A stretch of 64,000 bases of DNA, from NCBI RefSeq assembly GCF_022829445.1, contig NZ_JAKSXY010000061.1, positions 1 to 64,000 of the forward strand, read 5' to 3'. The position numbers were made by a program, and so were the translations under genes. Below are positions 8,387 to 23,901 of the stretch, one piece after another. The notes under the pieces were generated by a model. It was given only the letters and a program-made list of their open reading frames with translations, did not search any database and was not told the origin of the DNA. Position 1 is the first letter of the stretch. Each line of letters starts with the position of its first letter. Origin of the DNA: Methylobacterium sp. J-068. GTDB lineage: Bacteria; Pseudomonadota; Alphaproteobacteria; Rhizobiales; Beijerinckiaceae.

Positions 8387-8863
8387 ATGGTCGCCAGGAA
8401 CACGATCTGCCTCTGGTACGAGCGGGACGCCGAGGCGGCCGCCCGCTTCTACGTCGCGACATTCCCGGACAGCGTGATGGGAGCCGTCCACCGGGCGCCG
8501 GCCGACTACCCGTCCGGAAAAGCCGGTGACGTGCTGACGGTCGCGTTCACGGTCGCCGGCATCCCCTGCATCGGCCTGAACGGCGGCCCCGCCTTCCGGC
8601 ACAGCGAGGCCTTCTCGTTCCAGATCGCGACGGACGATCAGGCGGAGACGGATCGCCTGTGGAACGCGATCGTCGGCCATGGCGGACAGGAGAGCGCCTG
8701 CGGCTGGTGCAAGGATCGCTGGGGCATCTCGTGGCAGATCACGCCGCGCGTTCTCACCGATGCGCTCGCCGCCGGTGGCGCGGAGGCGCAACGCGCCTTC
8801 ACGGCCATGATGACCATGCGCAAGATCGACGTCGCGGCCATCGAGGCGGCCCGTCGCGGGTGA
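8387..8863 (+). CDS. VOC-superfamily PhnB-like protein (3-dmu-9_3-mt fold)
   Basis: A 158-residue protein of the PhnB/'3-demethylubiquinone-9 3-methyltransferase' family in the vicinal-oxygen-chelate superfamily. Family features: LWYERDAEAAARFYVATFPDS at the N-terminus, FTVAGIPCIGLNGGPAFRHSEAFSFQI in the middle and GWCKDRWGISWQITPRVL near the C-terminus. Despite the family name no methyltransferase activity is established. Biochemical roles of most members are unknown. GGGGAG ends seven bases before the ATG. It is a single gene that converges on lpd. Confidence 0.85.
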   Translation: MVARNTICLWYERDAEAAARFYVATFPDSVMGAVHRAPADYPSGKAGDVLTVAFTVAGIPCIGLNGGPAFRHSEAFSFQIATDDQAETDRLWNAIVGHGGQESACGWCKDRWGISWQITPRVLTDALAAGGAEAQRAFTAMMTMRKIDVAAIEAARRG

Positions 8864-8960
8864 CGACGCGGCTGCGCGCGCGGTCCGGATTTCGGTCCGT
8901 GACCGGGCGCGCTGGAAGCACACGGCACCCGCCCCGGTCGAGCGGACGCCGTCTCGGTCC

Positions 8961-8993
8961 CCCACGCCGTCCAGAGGACGGACCCCGCGTGGG
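8961..8993. terminator. Nested hairpin between convergent PhnB-like gene and lpd
   Basis: CCCACGC (8961-8967) pairs with GCGTGGG (8987-8993). An inner CCGTCC-AGA-GGACGG hairpin lies between them. It sits between two convergent genes and is a plausible bidirectional terminator, although there is no T-run. Confidence 0.5.
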
Positions 8994-9010
8994 CGTCGGG
9001 CGCGGGGCGA

Positions 9011-10411
<1,401 letters not shown>

Positions 10412-10525
10412 GGGTATGTGACTCGCTGAAGTGGGCGGCGGGTCATGCCCCACCATCGAAGTACGAAGCGCGCGGAAGCGTCCGGCCGCGCGGGGGCGCG
10501 GCCGGCGGACGGCAGCTGCCGGGGC

Positions 10526-11854
10526 TTAGAGGTCGAGCACGAGGCGTGCCGGGTCCTCCAGCGCCTCCTTGACGCGCACCAGGAAGGTCACGGCCTCCTT
10601 CCCGTCGACGATGCGGTGATCGTAGGACAGGGCGAGGTACATCATCGGCCGCGCCTCGATCTTGCCGGCGCGGACCACCGGACGTTCCTCGATGCGGTGC
10701 ATGCCGAGGATGCCCGATTGCGGGGCGTTGAGGATCGGGGTCGACATCAGCGAGCCGTAGATGCCGCCGTTGGTGATGGTGAAGGTGCCGCCCTGCATCT
10801 CGTCGATGGAGAGCTTGCCGTCCCGGGCCTTCTTGCCGAAGCCCGCGATGGTCTTCTCGATGCCGGCGATCGAGAGGTCGTCGGCGTTGCGCACCACCGG
10901 CACCACAAGGCCCTTGTCGGTCCCGACGGCGATGCCGATGTGGTAGTAGTTCTTGTAGACGAGGTCTTGCCCGTCGATCTCGGCGTTGACCGCCGGCACG
11001 TCCTTGAGGGCGCCGATCACCGCCTTGGTGAAGAAGCCCATGAAGCCGAGCTTGGTGCCGTGCTTCTTCTCGAAGATGTCCTTGTACTGGCTCCGCATCG
11101 CCATCACGGCCGACATGTCGACGTCGTTGAACGTCGTCAGCATCGCGGCGGTGTCCTGCGCGTCCTTGAGACGGCGGGCGATGGTCTGGCGCAGCTTCGT
11201 CATGCGCACGCGTTCCTCGCGCGCGGCATCGTCGGGCTTCGAGGGTGCGCGCGGGGCGGCGGGCTTGGCGTCCCGGGCGGGTGCGGCCGCCGGGGCAGGT
11301 CCCCTGGCGCTGGCCTCCAGCATGTCGCCCTTGGTCACGCGGCCGTCCTTGCCGCTGCCGTTGAGCGTCGCCGGGTCGATGCCGGATTCGCGGGCCATCT
11401 TGGCCACCGCCGGGCCGTGGTCGCCGGATTCACGCGCCTGGGCGGGCGCCCCGTCGCCGTGGTTGCCGTAGCCCGCCGACGAGTCCTTGGCGGGGGCCGC
11501 CTTGCCGTCCCCGGCCGGGGCCCCGCTGCGGGTCTCGGCCTTCTGCTCGGCCTTCTTGGGGGCGGGCGCCTTGGGCGTGGACTCCTTGGACGTGGACTCC
11601 TTGGCCCCGCCGGCACCGGCCTCGACGATCGAGCCGAGCAGCGCGCCCGGCTCCACCGTCTCGCCGTCCTTGGCCAGGATCTCGCCGAGCTGGCCCGCCG
11701 CGGGCGCGTTCACTTCGAGCGTGACCTTGTCGGTCTCGAGCTCCACCAGGGGCTCGTCGGCCGCCACGGTGTCGCCCGGCTTCTTGAACCAGCGGCCGAT
11801 GGTGGCCTCGCTCACGGATTCGCCCAGGGTCGGGACGACGATATCGGTTGCCAT
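10526..11854 (-). CDS. sucB: 2-oxoglutarate dehydrogenase E2, dihydrolipoamide succinyltransferase
   Basis: Core acyltransferase of the 2-oxoglutarate dehydrogenase complex; it moves succinyl from lipoamide to CoA. 442 aa. Domains in order: lipoyl domain (residues 1-77, lipoyl Lys in [11 protein letters not shown]); a long Ala/Pro/Lys linker with the repeated [12 protein letters not shown] pattern (about 80-150); peripheral-subunit-binding domain ([29 protein letters not shown]); catalytic domain with His413 and Asp417 in YDHRIVDG. It follows sucA by 80 bases and precedes lpd, matching the order of the complex. Confidence 0.97.
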   Translation of the reverse strand: MATDIVVPTLGESVSEATIGRWFKKPGDTVAADEPLVELETDKVTLEVNAPAAGQLGEILAKDGETVEPGALLGSIVEAGAGGAKESTSKESTPKAPAPKKAEQKAETRSGAPAGDGKAAPAKDSSAGYGNHGDGAPAQARESGDHGPAVAKMARESGIDPATLNGSGKDGRVTKGDMLEASARGPAPAAAPARDAKPAAPRAPSKPDDAAREERVRMTKLRQTIARRLKDAQDTAAMLTTFNDVDMSAVMAMRSQYKDIFEKKHGTKLGFMGFFTKAVIGALKDVPAVNAEIDGQDLVYKNYYHIGIAVGTDKGLVVPVVRNADDLSIAGIEKTIAGFGKKARDGKLSIDEMQGGTFTITNGGIYGSLMSTPILNAPQSGILGMHRIEERPVVRAGKIEARPMMYLALSYDHRIVDGKEAVTFLVRVKEALEDPARLVLDL

Positions 11855-11934
11855 GGTTCAGTGTCCGTCCGGAGGGTTTGGGACGCCCCTTGCGCGGCGC
11901 CCTCGGATCGAGAGTTGCGGGAGGGCCGGCGGGT

Positions 11935-14907
<2,973 letters not shown>

Positions 14908-15115
14908 CGTTCGAGTCATCCTGCCGCTCTGCGGGGTCCTCCGCCGTGGAGGCCCCCTGCCCGATCCACCTCGGCGCGGGGCCGGAGGGGATCGGATTTA
15001 CCGGGAAAGACGCGGGCACCGCATCGGGCTCGCGTCGCTCGTTCTGAGATGGGGTCGCGGACCTGAACGCCGGGGCAATGCAGGCCTGCGATTTCCGCGT
15101 GTCAGTGGCGCGGAT

Positions 15116-16000
15116 TCACCCGCGCAGAACCTCGACGAGGGTGCTGCCGAGGCGCGCCGGCGAGGGCGAGACCCGGATGCCGGCCGCTTCCATGGCGGCG
15201 ATCTTGTCCTCGGCGCCGCCCTTGCCGCCCGAGATGATGGCCCCCGCATGGCCCATGCGGCGGCCCGGAGGCGCCGTGCGGCCGGCGATGAAGCCGACCA
15301 TGGGCTTCTTGCGGCCGCGCTTGGCCTCGTCGGCGAGGAACTGCGCCGCCTCTTCCTCGGCCGAGCCGCCGATCTCGCCGATCATCACGATGGACTCGGT
15401 CTTGTCGTCGGCCAGGAACAGCTCGAGCATGGAGATGAACTCCGTGCCCTTCACCGGATCGCCGCCGATGCCCACCGCCGTGGTCTGGCCCAGACCCGCA
15501 TTGGTCGTCTGGAACACCGCCTCGTAGGTCAGCGTGCCGGAGCGCGAGACGATGCCGACGGAGCCCGGCTTGAAGATGTTGGCCGGCATGATGCCGATCT
15601 TGCACTGGCCGGCGGTGACGATGCCGGGGCAGTTCGGGCCCACAAGCCGGGACTTCGAGCCCTCCAGCGCGCGCTTGACCCGCACCATGTCGAGCACCGG
15701 AATGCCCTCCGTGATGCAGACGATCAGCGGGATCTCGGCCTGGATGGCCTCGCAGATCGCGTCGGCCGCGCCCGGCGGCGGCACGTAGACGACCGATGCC
15801 GTCGCGCCCGTGGCATGCCGAGCCTCCGCCACCGTGTCGAAGACCGGCAGGTTGAGGTGCTTGGAGCCGCCCTTACCGGGCGAGGTGCCGCCGACCATCT
15901 TGGTGCCGTAAGCGATGGCCTGCTCGGAGTGGAAGGTCCCGTTCTTGCCGGTGAAGCCCTGGCAGATGACCTTGGTGTTCGCGTCGATCAGGATGGACAT
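15116..16000 (-). CDS. sucD: Succinate-CoA ligase alpha subunit
   Basis: Alpha subunit of succinyl-CoA synthetase: substrate-level phosphorylation in the TCA cycle. 294 aa. CoA-binding N-terminus ([26 protein letters not shown]), GPNCPGIV and the phospho-histidine loop [22 protein letters not shown] are all present. Its start lies 8 bases after the sucC stop, so the two subunits are made from one message. Confidence 0.98.
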   Translation of the reverse strand: MSILIDANTKVICQGFTGKNGTFHSEQAIAYGTKMVGGTSPGKGGSKHLNLPVFDTVAEARHATGATASVVYVPPPGAADAICEAIQAEIPLIVCITEGIPVLDMVRVKRALEGSKSRLVGPNCPGIVTAGQCKIGIMPANIFKPGSVGIVSRSGTLTYEAVFQTTNAGLGQTTAVGIGGDPVKGTEFISMLELFLADDKTESIVMIGEIGGSAEEEAAQFLADEAKRGRKKPMVGFIAGRTAPPGRRMGHAGAIISGGKGGAEDKIAAMEAAGIRVSPSPARLGSTLVEVLRG

Positions 16001-16008
16001 GGGTACTC

Positions 16009-17205
16009 TCAGCCCTTCTTCACGGCGGCGACGATCTTCTGCGCGGCGTCGTCGAGGTCGTCGGCGGGGATCACGTTCAGCCCGGAATTCCGGATGATCT
16101 CCTTGCCCTTCTCGACGTTGGTGCCTTCCAGACGCACCACCAGGGGCACCTGCAGGCCCACCGCCTTCACCGCCGCGATCACGCCGTTGGCGATCACGTC
16201 GCACTTCATGATCCCGCCGAAGATGTTGACGAGGATGCCCTTCACCTGCGGATCGGCGGTGATGATCTTGAAGGCCGCCGTGACCTTTTCCTCGGAGGCG
16301 CCGCCGCCGACATCGAGGAAGTTCGCCGGCTCCTCGCCGTAGAGCTTGATGATGTCGAGGGTCGCCATGGCGAGGCCCGCGCCGTTGACCATGCAGCCGA
16401 TGGTGCCGTCCAGCGCGATGTAGGCGAGGTCGTACTTGGAGGCCTCGATCTCCTTGGCGTCCTCCTCGGTCTCGTCGCGGAGCGCCACGATGTCCGGGTG
16501 GCGATAGAGGGCGTTCGAATCGAACGAGATCTTGGCGTCGAGGCACTTGAGGTGGCCGTCGCCGGTGAGCACCAGCGGGTTGATCTCCAGCATGCTCATG
16601 TCCTTGGCGGTGAACGCCGCGTAGAGCTTGGCGGTGAGATCGGCCGCTTCCTTGGCCTGCGCGCCGGAGAGGCCCAGCGTCTTGGCGACGAGGCGGCCGT
16701 GATGCGGCATCACGCCGGTGGCCGGATCGACCGAGAAGGTGACGATCTTCTCGGGCGTGTCGTGGGCCACCGTCTCGATGTCCATGCCGCCTTCCGTGGA
16801 GACGACGTAGGCGACCTTGCCGGTCTCGCGGTCGACCAGCATCGAGAGGTAGAACTCCGCCTCGATCTGCGCGCCCTCCTCGATGTAGAGGCGGTTGACC
16901 TGCTTGCCGGCCTCGCCGGTCTGGATCGTGACCAGGGTCTCGCCCAGCATCTCGCCGGCGAACTGTTTGACCTCGTCGATGGACTTGGTGACGCGCACGC
17001 CGCCCTTCGCGCCGGCGGGCGCGCCCTTGAAGGTGCCCTTGCCGCGGCCGCCCGCGTGGATCTGCGACTTCACCACCCAGACCGGGCCGCCGAGTTCCTT
17101 CGCGGCGGCCTCGGCCTCCTCGGGCTTGAAGATGGGCACGCCGCGCGACACGGGCAGGCCGAATTCCTTCAGCACCGCCTTGGCCTGATATTCGTGGATG
17201 TTCAT
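16009..17205 (-). CDS. sucC: Succinate-CoA ligase (ADP-forming) beta subunit
   Basis: ATP-grasp subunit that binds the nucleotide and succinate. 398 aa. N-terminus [22 protein letters not shown] and nucleotide-site [16 protein letters not shown] are family hallmarks; [13 protein letters not shown] and [18 protein letters not shown] follow. The start was set at the ATG of MNIHEYQ. Upstream in-frame sequence overlaps a repeat element and is not family-like. Confidence 0.98.
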   Translation of the reverse strand: MNIHEYQAKAVLKEFGLPVSRGVPIFKPEEAEAAAKELGGPVWVVKSQIHAGGRGKGTFKGAPAGAKGGVRVTKSIDEVKQFAGEMLGETLVTIQTGEAGKQVNRLYIEEGAQIEAEFYLSMLVDRETGKVAYVVSTEGGMDIETVAHDTPEKIVTFSVDPATGVMPHHGRLVAKTLGLSGAQAKEAADLTAKLYAAFTAKDMSMLEINPLVLTGDGHLKCLDAKISFDSNALYRHPDIVALRDETEEDAKEIEASKYDLAYIALDGTIGCMVNGAGLAMATLDIIKLYGEEPANFLDVGGGASEEKVTAAFKIITADPQVKGILVNIFGGIMKCDVIANGVIAAVKAVGLQVPLVVRLEGTNVEKGKEIIRNSGLNVIPADDLDDAAQKIVAAVKKG

Positions 17206-17220
17206 GGATGAGACCCTCGA

Positions 17221-17303
17221 CGTCATCCCGAAGCCGCGTCGCGGAGCCCGGGATCCAGAAACAGAGGTTGCGATCCAGGCCGCCACGGCGGCCCGGAATG
17301 ACG
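17221..17303. repeat. Palindromic intergenic element between mdh and sucC
   Basis: The ends CGTCATcCCGaagCCGC and GCGGCCCGGAATGACG are near-perfect inverted repeats that bracket the mdh-sucC gap. The inner part (cggagcccgggatccagaaac) is the kind of sequence seen in dispersed palindromic units of Hyphomicrobiales genomes (from memory, not checked). It would fold into a long hairpin within the TCA message. Confidence 0.6.
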
Positions 17304-17310
17304 GGCGGGA

Positions 17311-18510
<1,200 letters not shown>

Positions 18511-18543
18511 TCAAGTGACAGGCATCAAAATCTGTCACGGCGC

Positions 18544-19302
18544 CTAGAACGTGCCCGTTCGCAGCACCTTCTGGATGGCGAGAATCACGGCGCCGAGGCG
18601 CGCTTCCACGAGGTCGCGCGGCAGGTCGGCATCGTGCTGAATCGCCAGCGGATGGGTGAAGCGGTAGCTCGCATCGAAGATATGGGCGATGGCCCGCTCG
18701 CGGTCGCGGGCCACGAAGGCGCCCGCCCCGATGCCCTCCTCGACCACGCGCTCGACCAGGCTGCGCAGGCGCACCCGGTGGCGCCGGGCGATGGGGCGCG
18801 CGCCCACGGTGGCGTCGAGGTGGACGGCGAACAGGTTCGGCTCGTTGACCAGCGTCTCGCGCTGCACGCTCGCCAGGGCGGTGAGCAGGCGCTCGATCTT
18901 GTCGTCGGCCGGGTCCGGCGCGTCGGCGATCCGGGCGAGTTCCGCCTCCACGTCGCGCAGCCAGCGCCCCGCCACCGCGTCGAGGAGCGCGTCCTTGGAG
19001 GGGAAGTAGCGGTAGACGTTGGCGTGGGTCATCCCCGTCTCGGCCGCGACCGCCACGACGGTGACGCGTTTGGGGCCGAGGCGGCGCAGGTGCTCGGTGG
19101 CCACCGCGAGCAGGCGCGCATCCACCGCCAGGGGGGCCGCCGCGCGCGGCGCCGGGCGCCCCACGCGTGGAACGGAGATGCGCACGGCGCTCTCGCGGCC
19201 GGACGTGTCCCGGCCGGCCGCATCGTCCGACGGTTCGGCCCCCTGGTTCGCGCGAAGATCGATCTCGTGCCCGAAGGCGAAGGGCGGGCCGGGCGGCTGC
19301 AT
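18544..19302 (-). CDS. TetR/AcrR family transcriptional regulator
   Basis: N-terminal TetR helix-turn-helix: LLAVATEHLRRLGPKRVTVVAVAAETGMTHANVYRYFPSKDALLDAVAGRWL. A C-terminal ligand domain with two to three predicted helices follows, ending LGAVILAIQKVLRTGTF. The start is uncertain. The ATG chosen gives about 40 residues of disordered sequence before the HTH. A GTG at 19185 (VRISVPRVGRP) would give the usual TetR length. Neither has a strong Shine-Dalgarno. It is a lone gene between mdh and gloB on the same strand; the regulated target is unknown. Confidence 0.85.
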   Translation of the reverse strand: MQPPGPPFAFGHEIDLRANQGAEPSDDAAGRDTSGRESAVRISVPRVGRPAPRAAAPLAVDARLLAVATEHLRRLGPKRVTVVAVAAETGMTHANVYRYFPSKDALLDAVAGRWLRDVEAELARIADAPDPADDKIERLLTALASVQRETLVNEPNLFAVHLDATVGARPIARRHRVRLRSLVERVVEEGIGAGAFVARDRERAIAHIFDASYRFTHPLAIQHDADLPRDLVEARLGAVILAIQKVLRTGTF

Positions 19303-19464
19303 CAAACGGGACACCGGGGCTCGTGGACGGGGAACGCCTGGGCGGCAACGACGATGTCTCTCCGGACGAGGCGCCCCTGCCGGAGCGCATCCATCCGTCG
19401 AGAAGTCCAGAAGAGGGGCTCCAATGACAGGACCCGCCTTGCTGTAACGCCCCCCTTTAACGAC

Positions 19465-20244
19465 TCAGAACCGGTTCTTCCAGGCCCTCAATGCCGCAAA
19501 GACAACCGAGGGCTGGACGCCGGGCGCGAGATCCACGGCCTGGGCGAGGGCCGGCTCGCCGGCGCGCAGGAACGGATTGGTCGCCCGCTCCTGCCCCATC
19601 GTGGTCGGAATCAGGAAGCGGCCCTCGGCCCGGGCGCGCTCGGCCTCCGCCGCGCGGGCGGCCAGCGCGGCGTTCCCGGGCTCGGCCGCGCGGGCGAAGC
19701 GGGCATTGGCGAGCACGTAATCGTGCCCCGAATAGACCGCCGTCGCGTCGGGCAGCGGCAGGAAGCGCTCCAGCGAGCGCCACAGGGTGGCGGGCTCGTC
19801 CTCCATCACCCGGCCGCAGCCGAGGGTGAACAGGGTGTCGCCGGCAAACACCACGCCTGCCTCCGCGAACCAGTAGGTCACGTGATCGGCGCAGTGCCCG
19901 GGCGTCTCCCAGACCTGCGCGGCGAGGTCGCCGACCCGGACCACGTCGCCCTCGGACACGGTGACGTCGACCTCCGGCACCGCGTCGCCCGCCTTGAGGG
20001 GCGCCGTCACCCGCGCGCCGGTGCGGCCCTTCACCTCCGGGATGCCCGCGACGTGATCGCCGTGCCGATGGGTGACGAGGATGTCGGTGAGGGTCCAGCC
20101 CGTTTCGTCGAGCGCCTTCAGGACGGGGCCCGCCTCCGGCACGTCGATGGCCGCGCAGGCGCCGGTGGCCGGGTCGCGGAGGAGCACGCCGATATTGTCG
20201 CTGCGGCAGAGGAAGGTGCGGATCTCGGGTCTCTGGAGGGACAT
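19465..20244 (-). CDS. gloB: Hydroxyacylglutathione hydrolase (glyoxalase II)
   Basis: Metallo-beta-lactamase-fold hydrolase that splits S-lactoylglutathione to lactate and glutathione, the second step of methylglyoxal detoxification. 259 aa. Metal-binding THRHGDHVAG, then PGHCADHVTYWF, FAGDTLFTLGCGR (bridging Asp), YSGHDYVLANARFA and a C-terminal NPFLR segment typical of GloB. It is transcribed away from the methyltransferase gene at 20446, with a 201-base shared promoter gap. Confidence 0.93.
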   Translation of the reverse strand: MSLQRPEIRTFLCRSDNIGVLLRDPATGACAAIDVPEAGPVLKALDETGWTLTDILVTHRHGDHVAGIPEVKGRTGARVTAPLKAGDAVPEVDVTVSEGDVVRVGDLAAQVWETPGHCADHVTYWFAEAGVVFAGDTLFTLGCGRVMEDEPATLWRSLERFLPLPDATAVYSGHDYVLANARFARAAEPGNAALAARAAEAERARAEGRFLIPTTMGQERATNPFLRAGEPALAQAVDLAPGVQPSVVFAALRAWKNRF

Positions 20245-20445
20245 GGGCGTTCCTTCGGATCGCGTCGGGCGGGACGGGCCCGAGCGGGAAATGGGTCGCG
20301 GCGGTGACGGTTCCAGCCGCGTGTCCCCCGCTCCTTGGCGGCCGCGCGCCGTTCCGGGCTTGTCGCGCCGGGCCACGGCCCCCATTGATGCCCTTGAACC
20401 CGTTGTCTCGCGCCGCACGCCCCGTGGCCGCACGAAACCCGTCCC

Positions 20446-21180
20446 ATGCGCCTCGACGTCACCGATCTGCGCGCCTTCTACGCGAGCCCCCTGGGGGGCG
20501 TGACGCACCGCATCGTCGCGCGGGCGATCCACGGCTTCCTCGGCTCGGTCTCCGGCCTGCGGGTGCTTGGGCTCGGCTACGCCACGCCCTATCTCGGCCC
20601 CGTCCACGTCATCGCGGAGCGGACCCTGGCCTTCATGCCGGCGACGCAAGGGGTGGTGAACTGGCCCGGCAGCGGGCGGTCCTGCTCGGCGCTCGCCGAC
20701 CCCACCATGATGCCCCTGCCGGAAGCGGCGGTGGACCGGGTGATCCTCGTCCACGCCCTCGAATCCGTGGAGAGCCCGACCGAGCTGCTGCAGGACGTCT
20801 GGCGGGTGCTGACGCCGGGGGGCCGGATGATCCTGGTGGTGCCGAACCGCCGCGGCGTCTGGGCCCGGCGCGACGCGACGCCCTTCGGCCACGGCCAGCC
20901 CTACAGCCGCTCGCAGCTCGCCCGGCTGATGCGCACCACGCAGTTCTCGCCCGAGGGCTGGGCCGAGACGCTCTACATGCCGCCGGTGGAGAACCGCCTG
21001 CTGCTGCGCACCTCGGGCGCCTGGGAGCGCCTGGGCACCGGCCTGTCGCTGCCCTTCGCCGGGCTCCACGTGGTCGACGCCACCAAGCAGCTCTATCGCC
21101 CCGTCGCCGTGCGCCGGGTGCGCAGGGCCACCCGCCTCGCCCCGGCCCGCGCGCTGGTGCCCGCTCCCTCCCCGGGTTGA
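20446..21180 (+). CDS. SAM-dependent methyltransferase (class I, type 11)
   Basis: A 244-residue protein with a methyltransferase core. SGLRVLGLGYATPYLG replaces the classical glycine-rich motif I. DRVILVHALESVESPTELLQDVWRVLTPGGRMILVVPNR corresponds to motifs IV-VI. FGHGQPYSRSQL follows. The substrate is unknown. Members of this family often sit divergently next to gloB in alphaproteobacteria (from memory). marC starts five bases after its stop, suggesting an operon. Confidence 0.85.
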   Translation: MRLDVTDLRAFYASPLGGVTHRIVARAIHGFLGSVSGLRVLGLGYATPYLGPVHVIAERTLAFMPATQGVVNWPGSGRSCSALADPTMMPLPEAAVDRVILVHALESVESPTELLQDVWRVLTPGGRMILVVPNRRGVWARRDATPFGHGQPYSRSQLARLMRTTQFSPEGWAETLYMPPVENRLLLRTSGAWERLGTGLSLPFAGLHVVDATKQLYRPVAVRRVRRATRLAPARALVPAPSPG

Positions 21181-21184
21181 CCGC

Positions 21185-21886
21185 ATGCCGAGCCTCATCG
21201 CGCCGGAGGCCGCGCTCCAGAGCTTCGTGCTCGCCTTCTCCGCGCTGTTCTCCATCGTGAACCCGGTGGGCTCGTCGCTGATCTTCGCGCAGGTGACGGC
21301 CGCGAACTCGCATGGCGAGCGCCTCGAACTCGCCCGGCGCATCGGCTTCTACGCCGCCCTGATCATGCTGGCCGCCCTCTGGGCCGGGGCGCCGATCCTC
21401 AACTTCTTCGGCGTCTCGCTGGCGGCGTTGCGCATCGCCGGAGGCCTCGTGGTGGCGGCCTCCGCCTGGACGCTGCTCACGGCCCCGGAGGCCCGCGAGG
21501 CCCGCAAGCAGGCGGAGGCGACGCGCGAGCCCGCCGGCACCGCGGACGGAAACCTGGCCGAGATCGCGTTCTTCCCGCTCACCCTGCCCTTCACCACCGG
21601 CCCCGGCACCATCGCGGTGGCGATCGCGCTGGGCTCCAACCGGCCGGCCCCGGGCCCCGACCGCATCGGCTTCTACGTGGGCATGTCCCTGGCCGCCCTC
21701 GCCATCGCCGTGCTGGTGCGCTTCACCTACGGCTCGGCCGACCGGGTGGTGACCTGGATCGGCCCCGTCGGCGCGCGCGTGCTGGGGCGGCTCTTCGCCT
21801 TCCTGCTCCTCTGCGTCGGCACCCAGATCACCGTCAACGGCATCACCGACGTGCTCGGACCGTTGCTGGCGCAGGCGCGGGCCTGA
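21185..21886 (+). CDS. MarC family integral membrane protein
   Basis: 233 residues with about six membrane segments. Family features are SFVLAFSALFSIVNPVGSSLIFAQVT in the first helix and FFPLTLPFTTGPGTIAVAIALGS in the middle. A soluble loop of about 35 residues (EAREARKQAEATREPAGTADGN) separates the two halves. MarC proteins are of unsettled function; the name comes from an early, later withdrawn link to multiple antibiotic resistance. The gene is five bases behind the methyltransferase. Confidence 0.9.
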   Translation: MPSLIAPEAALQSFVLAFSALFSIVNPVGSSLIFAQVTAANSHGERLELARRIGFYAALIMLAALWAGAPILNFFGVSLAALRIAGGLVVAASAWTLLTAPEAREARKQAEATREPAGTADGNLAEIAFFPLTLPFTTGPGTIAVAIALGSNRPAPGPDRIGFYVGMSLAALAIAVLVRFTYGSADRVVTWIGPVGARVLGRLFAFLLLCVGTQITVNGITDVLGPLLAQARA

Positions 21887-22115
21887 GGCGCGTGGGCCTC
21901 CCTGGCTGTGGTCGGCGTGGCTCGGCTTGAGATTGGTGCGGTGGCTCTACCGGTGGGTCGCGACCCGTTGCAGACCCTTGGAAGGTTCGCTTTTCGGCAA
22001 ATTGATCGCCGATGACCTACGGCTGAGTTGGGTGGATGTGAGACTGTCCGCTTCCGCGAGGCAAGCGCGTCTGAGCGGACGTCATCGTCCTGCCCATTGC
22101 ACCCCCTGCCGGTTC

Positions 22116-22658
22116 TCAGAAGCACTCTGCCGTGCACGGCGTGAAGCCTCCCAAGCGAGGTACATTATAGCCCCCGACAATTTGCCGATTCCTCATGCGG
22201 ATTCCCCAGCTGCCACACACACGACCCACATTTATAGTACTCATTTTTGTAGTCCAATAAGCACAATTCGTATCATATCGGGCCTTTACATCGCCAAACC
22301 CGAAATCCTCAAGTATTTCTTTTACTTTTCTTGGCCGAATATCAAAACTAACATCATTGTTGTAAACAACCCTTATGAATGCTGGCCTCATGGCCTCTCT
22401 ATCACACGACGAAATTCCATTATGGCAACTAAATGTTATGTAGTAATCTCGATCATTAAATTTAGCCATCAAAATAATATTACCATGTTTTGTTAAATAT
22501 GATTTAGTCTTAAGTGCCGATTCTGCTTCAAATATACTTGTTTCCATATTCAAAACACCAAATAGCGCCCTGATTGATTGTGCAAAACTGGGAATCGTGG
22601 AAATAATAAATATTCCAGCGGCTGAGGCTGTTAGCGACAAGGCGTTCATGAGCGTCAT
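22116..22658 (-). CDS. Cys-containing secreted protein of unknown function in AT-rich island
   Basis: Not recognised. 180 aa with an N-terminal signal-like stretch (LSLTASAAGIFIISTIPSFAQS). The mature part has six cysteines in spaced pairs (CHNGISSC, NCAYW, VCGS, PCTAEC), which could form disulfides in the periplasm. The start is ATG at 22658 or 22649; no ribosome-binding site is apparent at either. Base composition is far below its neighbours, and codons end in A/T unlike the rest of the window, so it was probably acquired by transfer. There are no obvious mobility genes beside it. It might be a decaying gene. Confidence 0.65.
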   Translation of the reverse strand: MTLMNALSLTASAAGIFIISTIPSFAQSIRALFGVLNMETSIFEAESALKTKSYLTKHGNIILMAKFNDRDYYITFSCHNGISSCDREAMRPAFIRVVYNNDVSFDIRPRKVKEILEDFGFGDVKARYDTNCAYWTTKMSTINVGRVCGSWGIRMRNRQIVGGYNVPRLGGFTPCTAECF

Positions 22659-22720
22659 ATGATGTGAGGAAATCTACGACTGAAGCTATATGCTGATTCT
22701 TCGATTTGTAATTGGACCCA
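22140..22720. other. AT-rich island between marC and dapB
   Basis: G+C drops sharply here: about 43% in 22261-22320 and about 30% in 22321-22380 by direct count, against roughly 70% elsewhere. The drop coincides with the Cys-rich secreted-protein ORF. The flanks 21887-22139 and 22721-22958 are non-coding as far as I can see. No tRNA, integrase or flanking direct repeat was found. Confidence 0.8.
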
Positions 22721-22958
22721 ATTTCAAATGGCGTCCGCCATATGACGGCTTCGGGGACGTTCAAGCAATCCTCGGGACACACGACATGGGTCGGGAGCCG
22801 TAAGTCCGCTGAGAAACCAAAGGCCAAGGCCCGCTCCCCACACGGTGCGGACGCGCCGACCGGATTTCAAATCCGCGCCCCGCCCACCCCATCCTTGTCC
22901 CCCAGGGCAGGAAACGGTACCGCAACCTCCGGATTCGACAGGCGGGATGAGGCCAAGC

Positions 22959-23756
22959 ATGCGGCTCGTGGTGGTGGGCGCCGACGGGCGCATGGGGCGG
23001 ATGCTGATCCGCGCGGTGGCGGAGACCGAGGGCTGCACCCTGTCGGGCGCCATCGAGCGCGAAGGCTCACCGGCCCTCGGACAGGATGCCGGGACGCTCG
23101 CCGGCCTCGGGGCGCTGGGCGTCACCGTCACCGACGATCCGCTTCCGGTCTTCGCGGCGGCCGAGGGCGTGCTCGACTTCACGGCCCCGGCCGCCACCAC
23201 CTTCTTCGCCGAACTCGTCGCGCAGGCGCGGATCGTCCACGTGGTCGGCACCACGGGCATGCAGGAGACGGATCTGGCCAAGCTCGGGGCCGCCGCCCAC
23301 CATGCCCGCATCGTGCGCTCCGGCAACATGTCGCTCGGCGTCAACCTCGTCGCCGGCCTCGTGCGCCGGATGGCGGCGGCGCTCGGCGAGGATTTCGACA
23401 TCGAGATCCTGGAAATGCATCACCGCATGAAGGTCGATGCGCCCTCCGGAACAGCGCTGCTCCTCGGCGAGGCGGCGGCGGAGGGGCGCGGCGTCGCGCT
23501 CGCCGACACGCGGGTCTCCACCCGCGACGGGCATACCGGCGCGCGCCGCCCGGGCGACATCGGCTTCGCGACCCTGCGGGGCGGCTCGGTGGTGGGCGAC
23601 CACAGCGTGGTCTTCGCCGGCCCCGGCGAGCGCATCACCGTCAGCCACTACGCCGAGGACCGGGCGATCTTCGCGCGCGGCGCGGTGCGGGCCGCGCTCT
23701 GGGCCTTCGACAAGCCGCCGGGGCTCTACGGCATGGACGACGTGCTCGGGCTCTGA
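22959..23756 (+). CDS. dapB: 4-hydroxy-tetrahydrodipicolinate reductase
   Basis: NAD(P)H-dependent step of lysine and diaminopimelate synthesis. 265 aa. Nucleotide site [18 protein letters not shown]; signature [25 protein letters not shown]-terminal [25 protein letters not shown] 22959 is preferred since GAGG lies six bases before it. An ATG four codons upstream (22947) is possible. It lies just downstream of the AT-rich island, and gpmA follows after 145 bases. Confidence 0.96.
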   Translation: MRLVVVGADGRMGRMLIRAVAETEGCTLSGAIEREGSPALGQDAGTLAGLGALGVTVTDDPLPVFAAAEGVLDFTAPAATTFFAELVAQARIVHVVGTTGMQETDLAKLGAAAHHARIVRSGNMSLGVNLVAGLVRRMAAALGEDFDIEILEMHHRMKVDAPSGTALLLGEAAAEGRGVALADTRVSTRDGHTGARRPGDIGFATLRGGSVVGDHSVVFAGPGERITVSHYAEDRAIFARGAVRAALWAFDKPPGLYGMDDVLGL

Positions 23757-23901
23757 CCGGGCTCCGCGTCATCCCCCGTTCAGTTCCGGGCGCGCATGAG
23801 CCCGCGCGACCGCGACACGGTTTCGTTGCATCGCAGCATGTGGCAAAGACCGGCCGACTTCCGATCAACACCTTACCAAAGACCAAGAGGATCGTCCCCC
23901 G

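Noticed and set aside
21887..22115. Transposase remnant between marC and the AT-rich island
   Set aside because: No frame in either strand gives recognisable transposase segments, and no terminal inverted repeats were seen.
22851..22884. tRNA-like segment with GGATTTCAAATCC (anticodon-loop look, TCA)
   Set aside because: No matching D arm, T arm or acceptor stem at the right distances for either tRNA-Sec or a class I or II tRNA.
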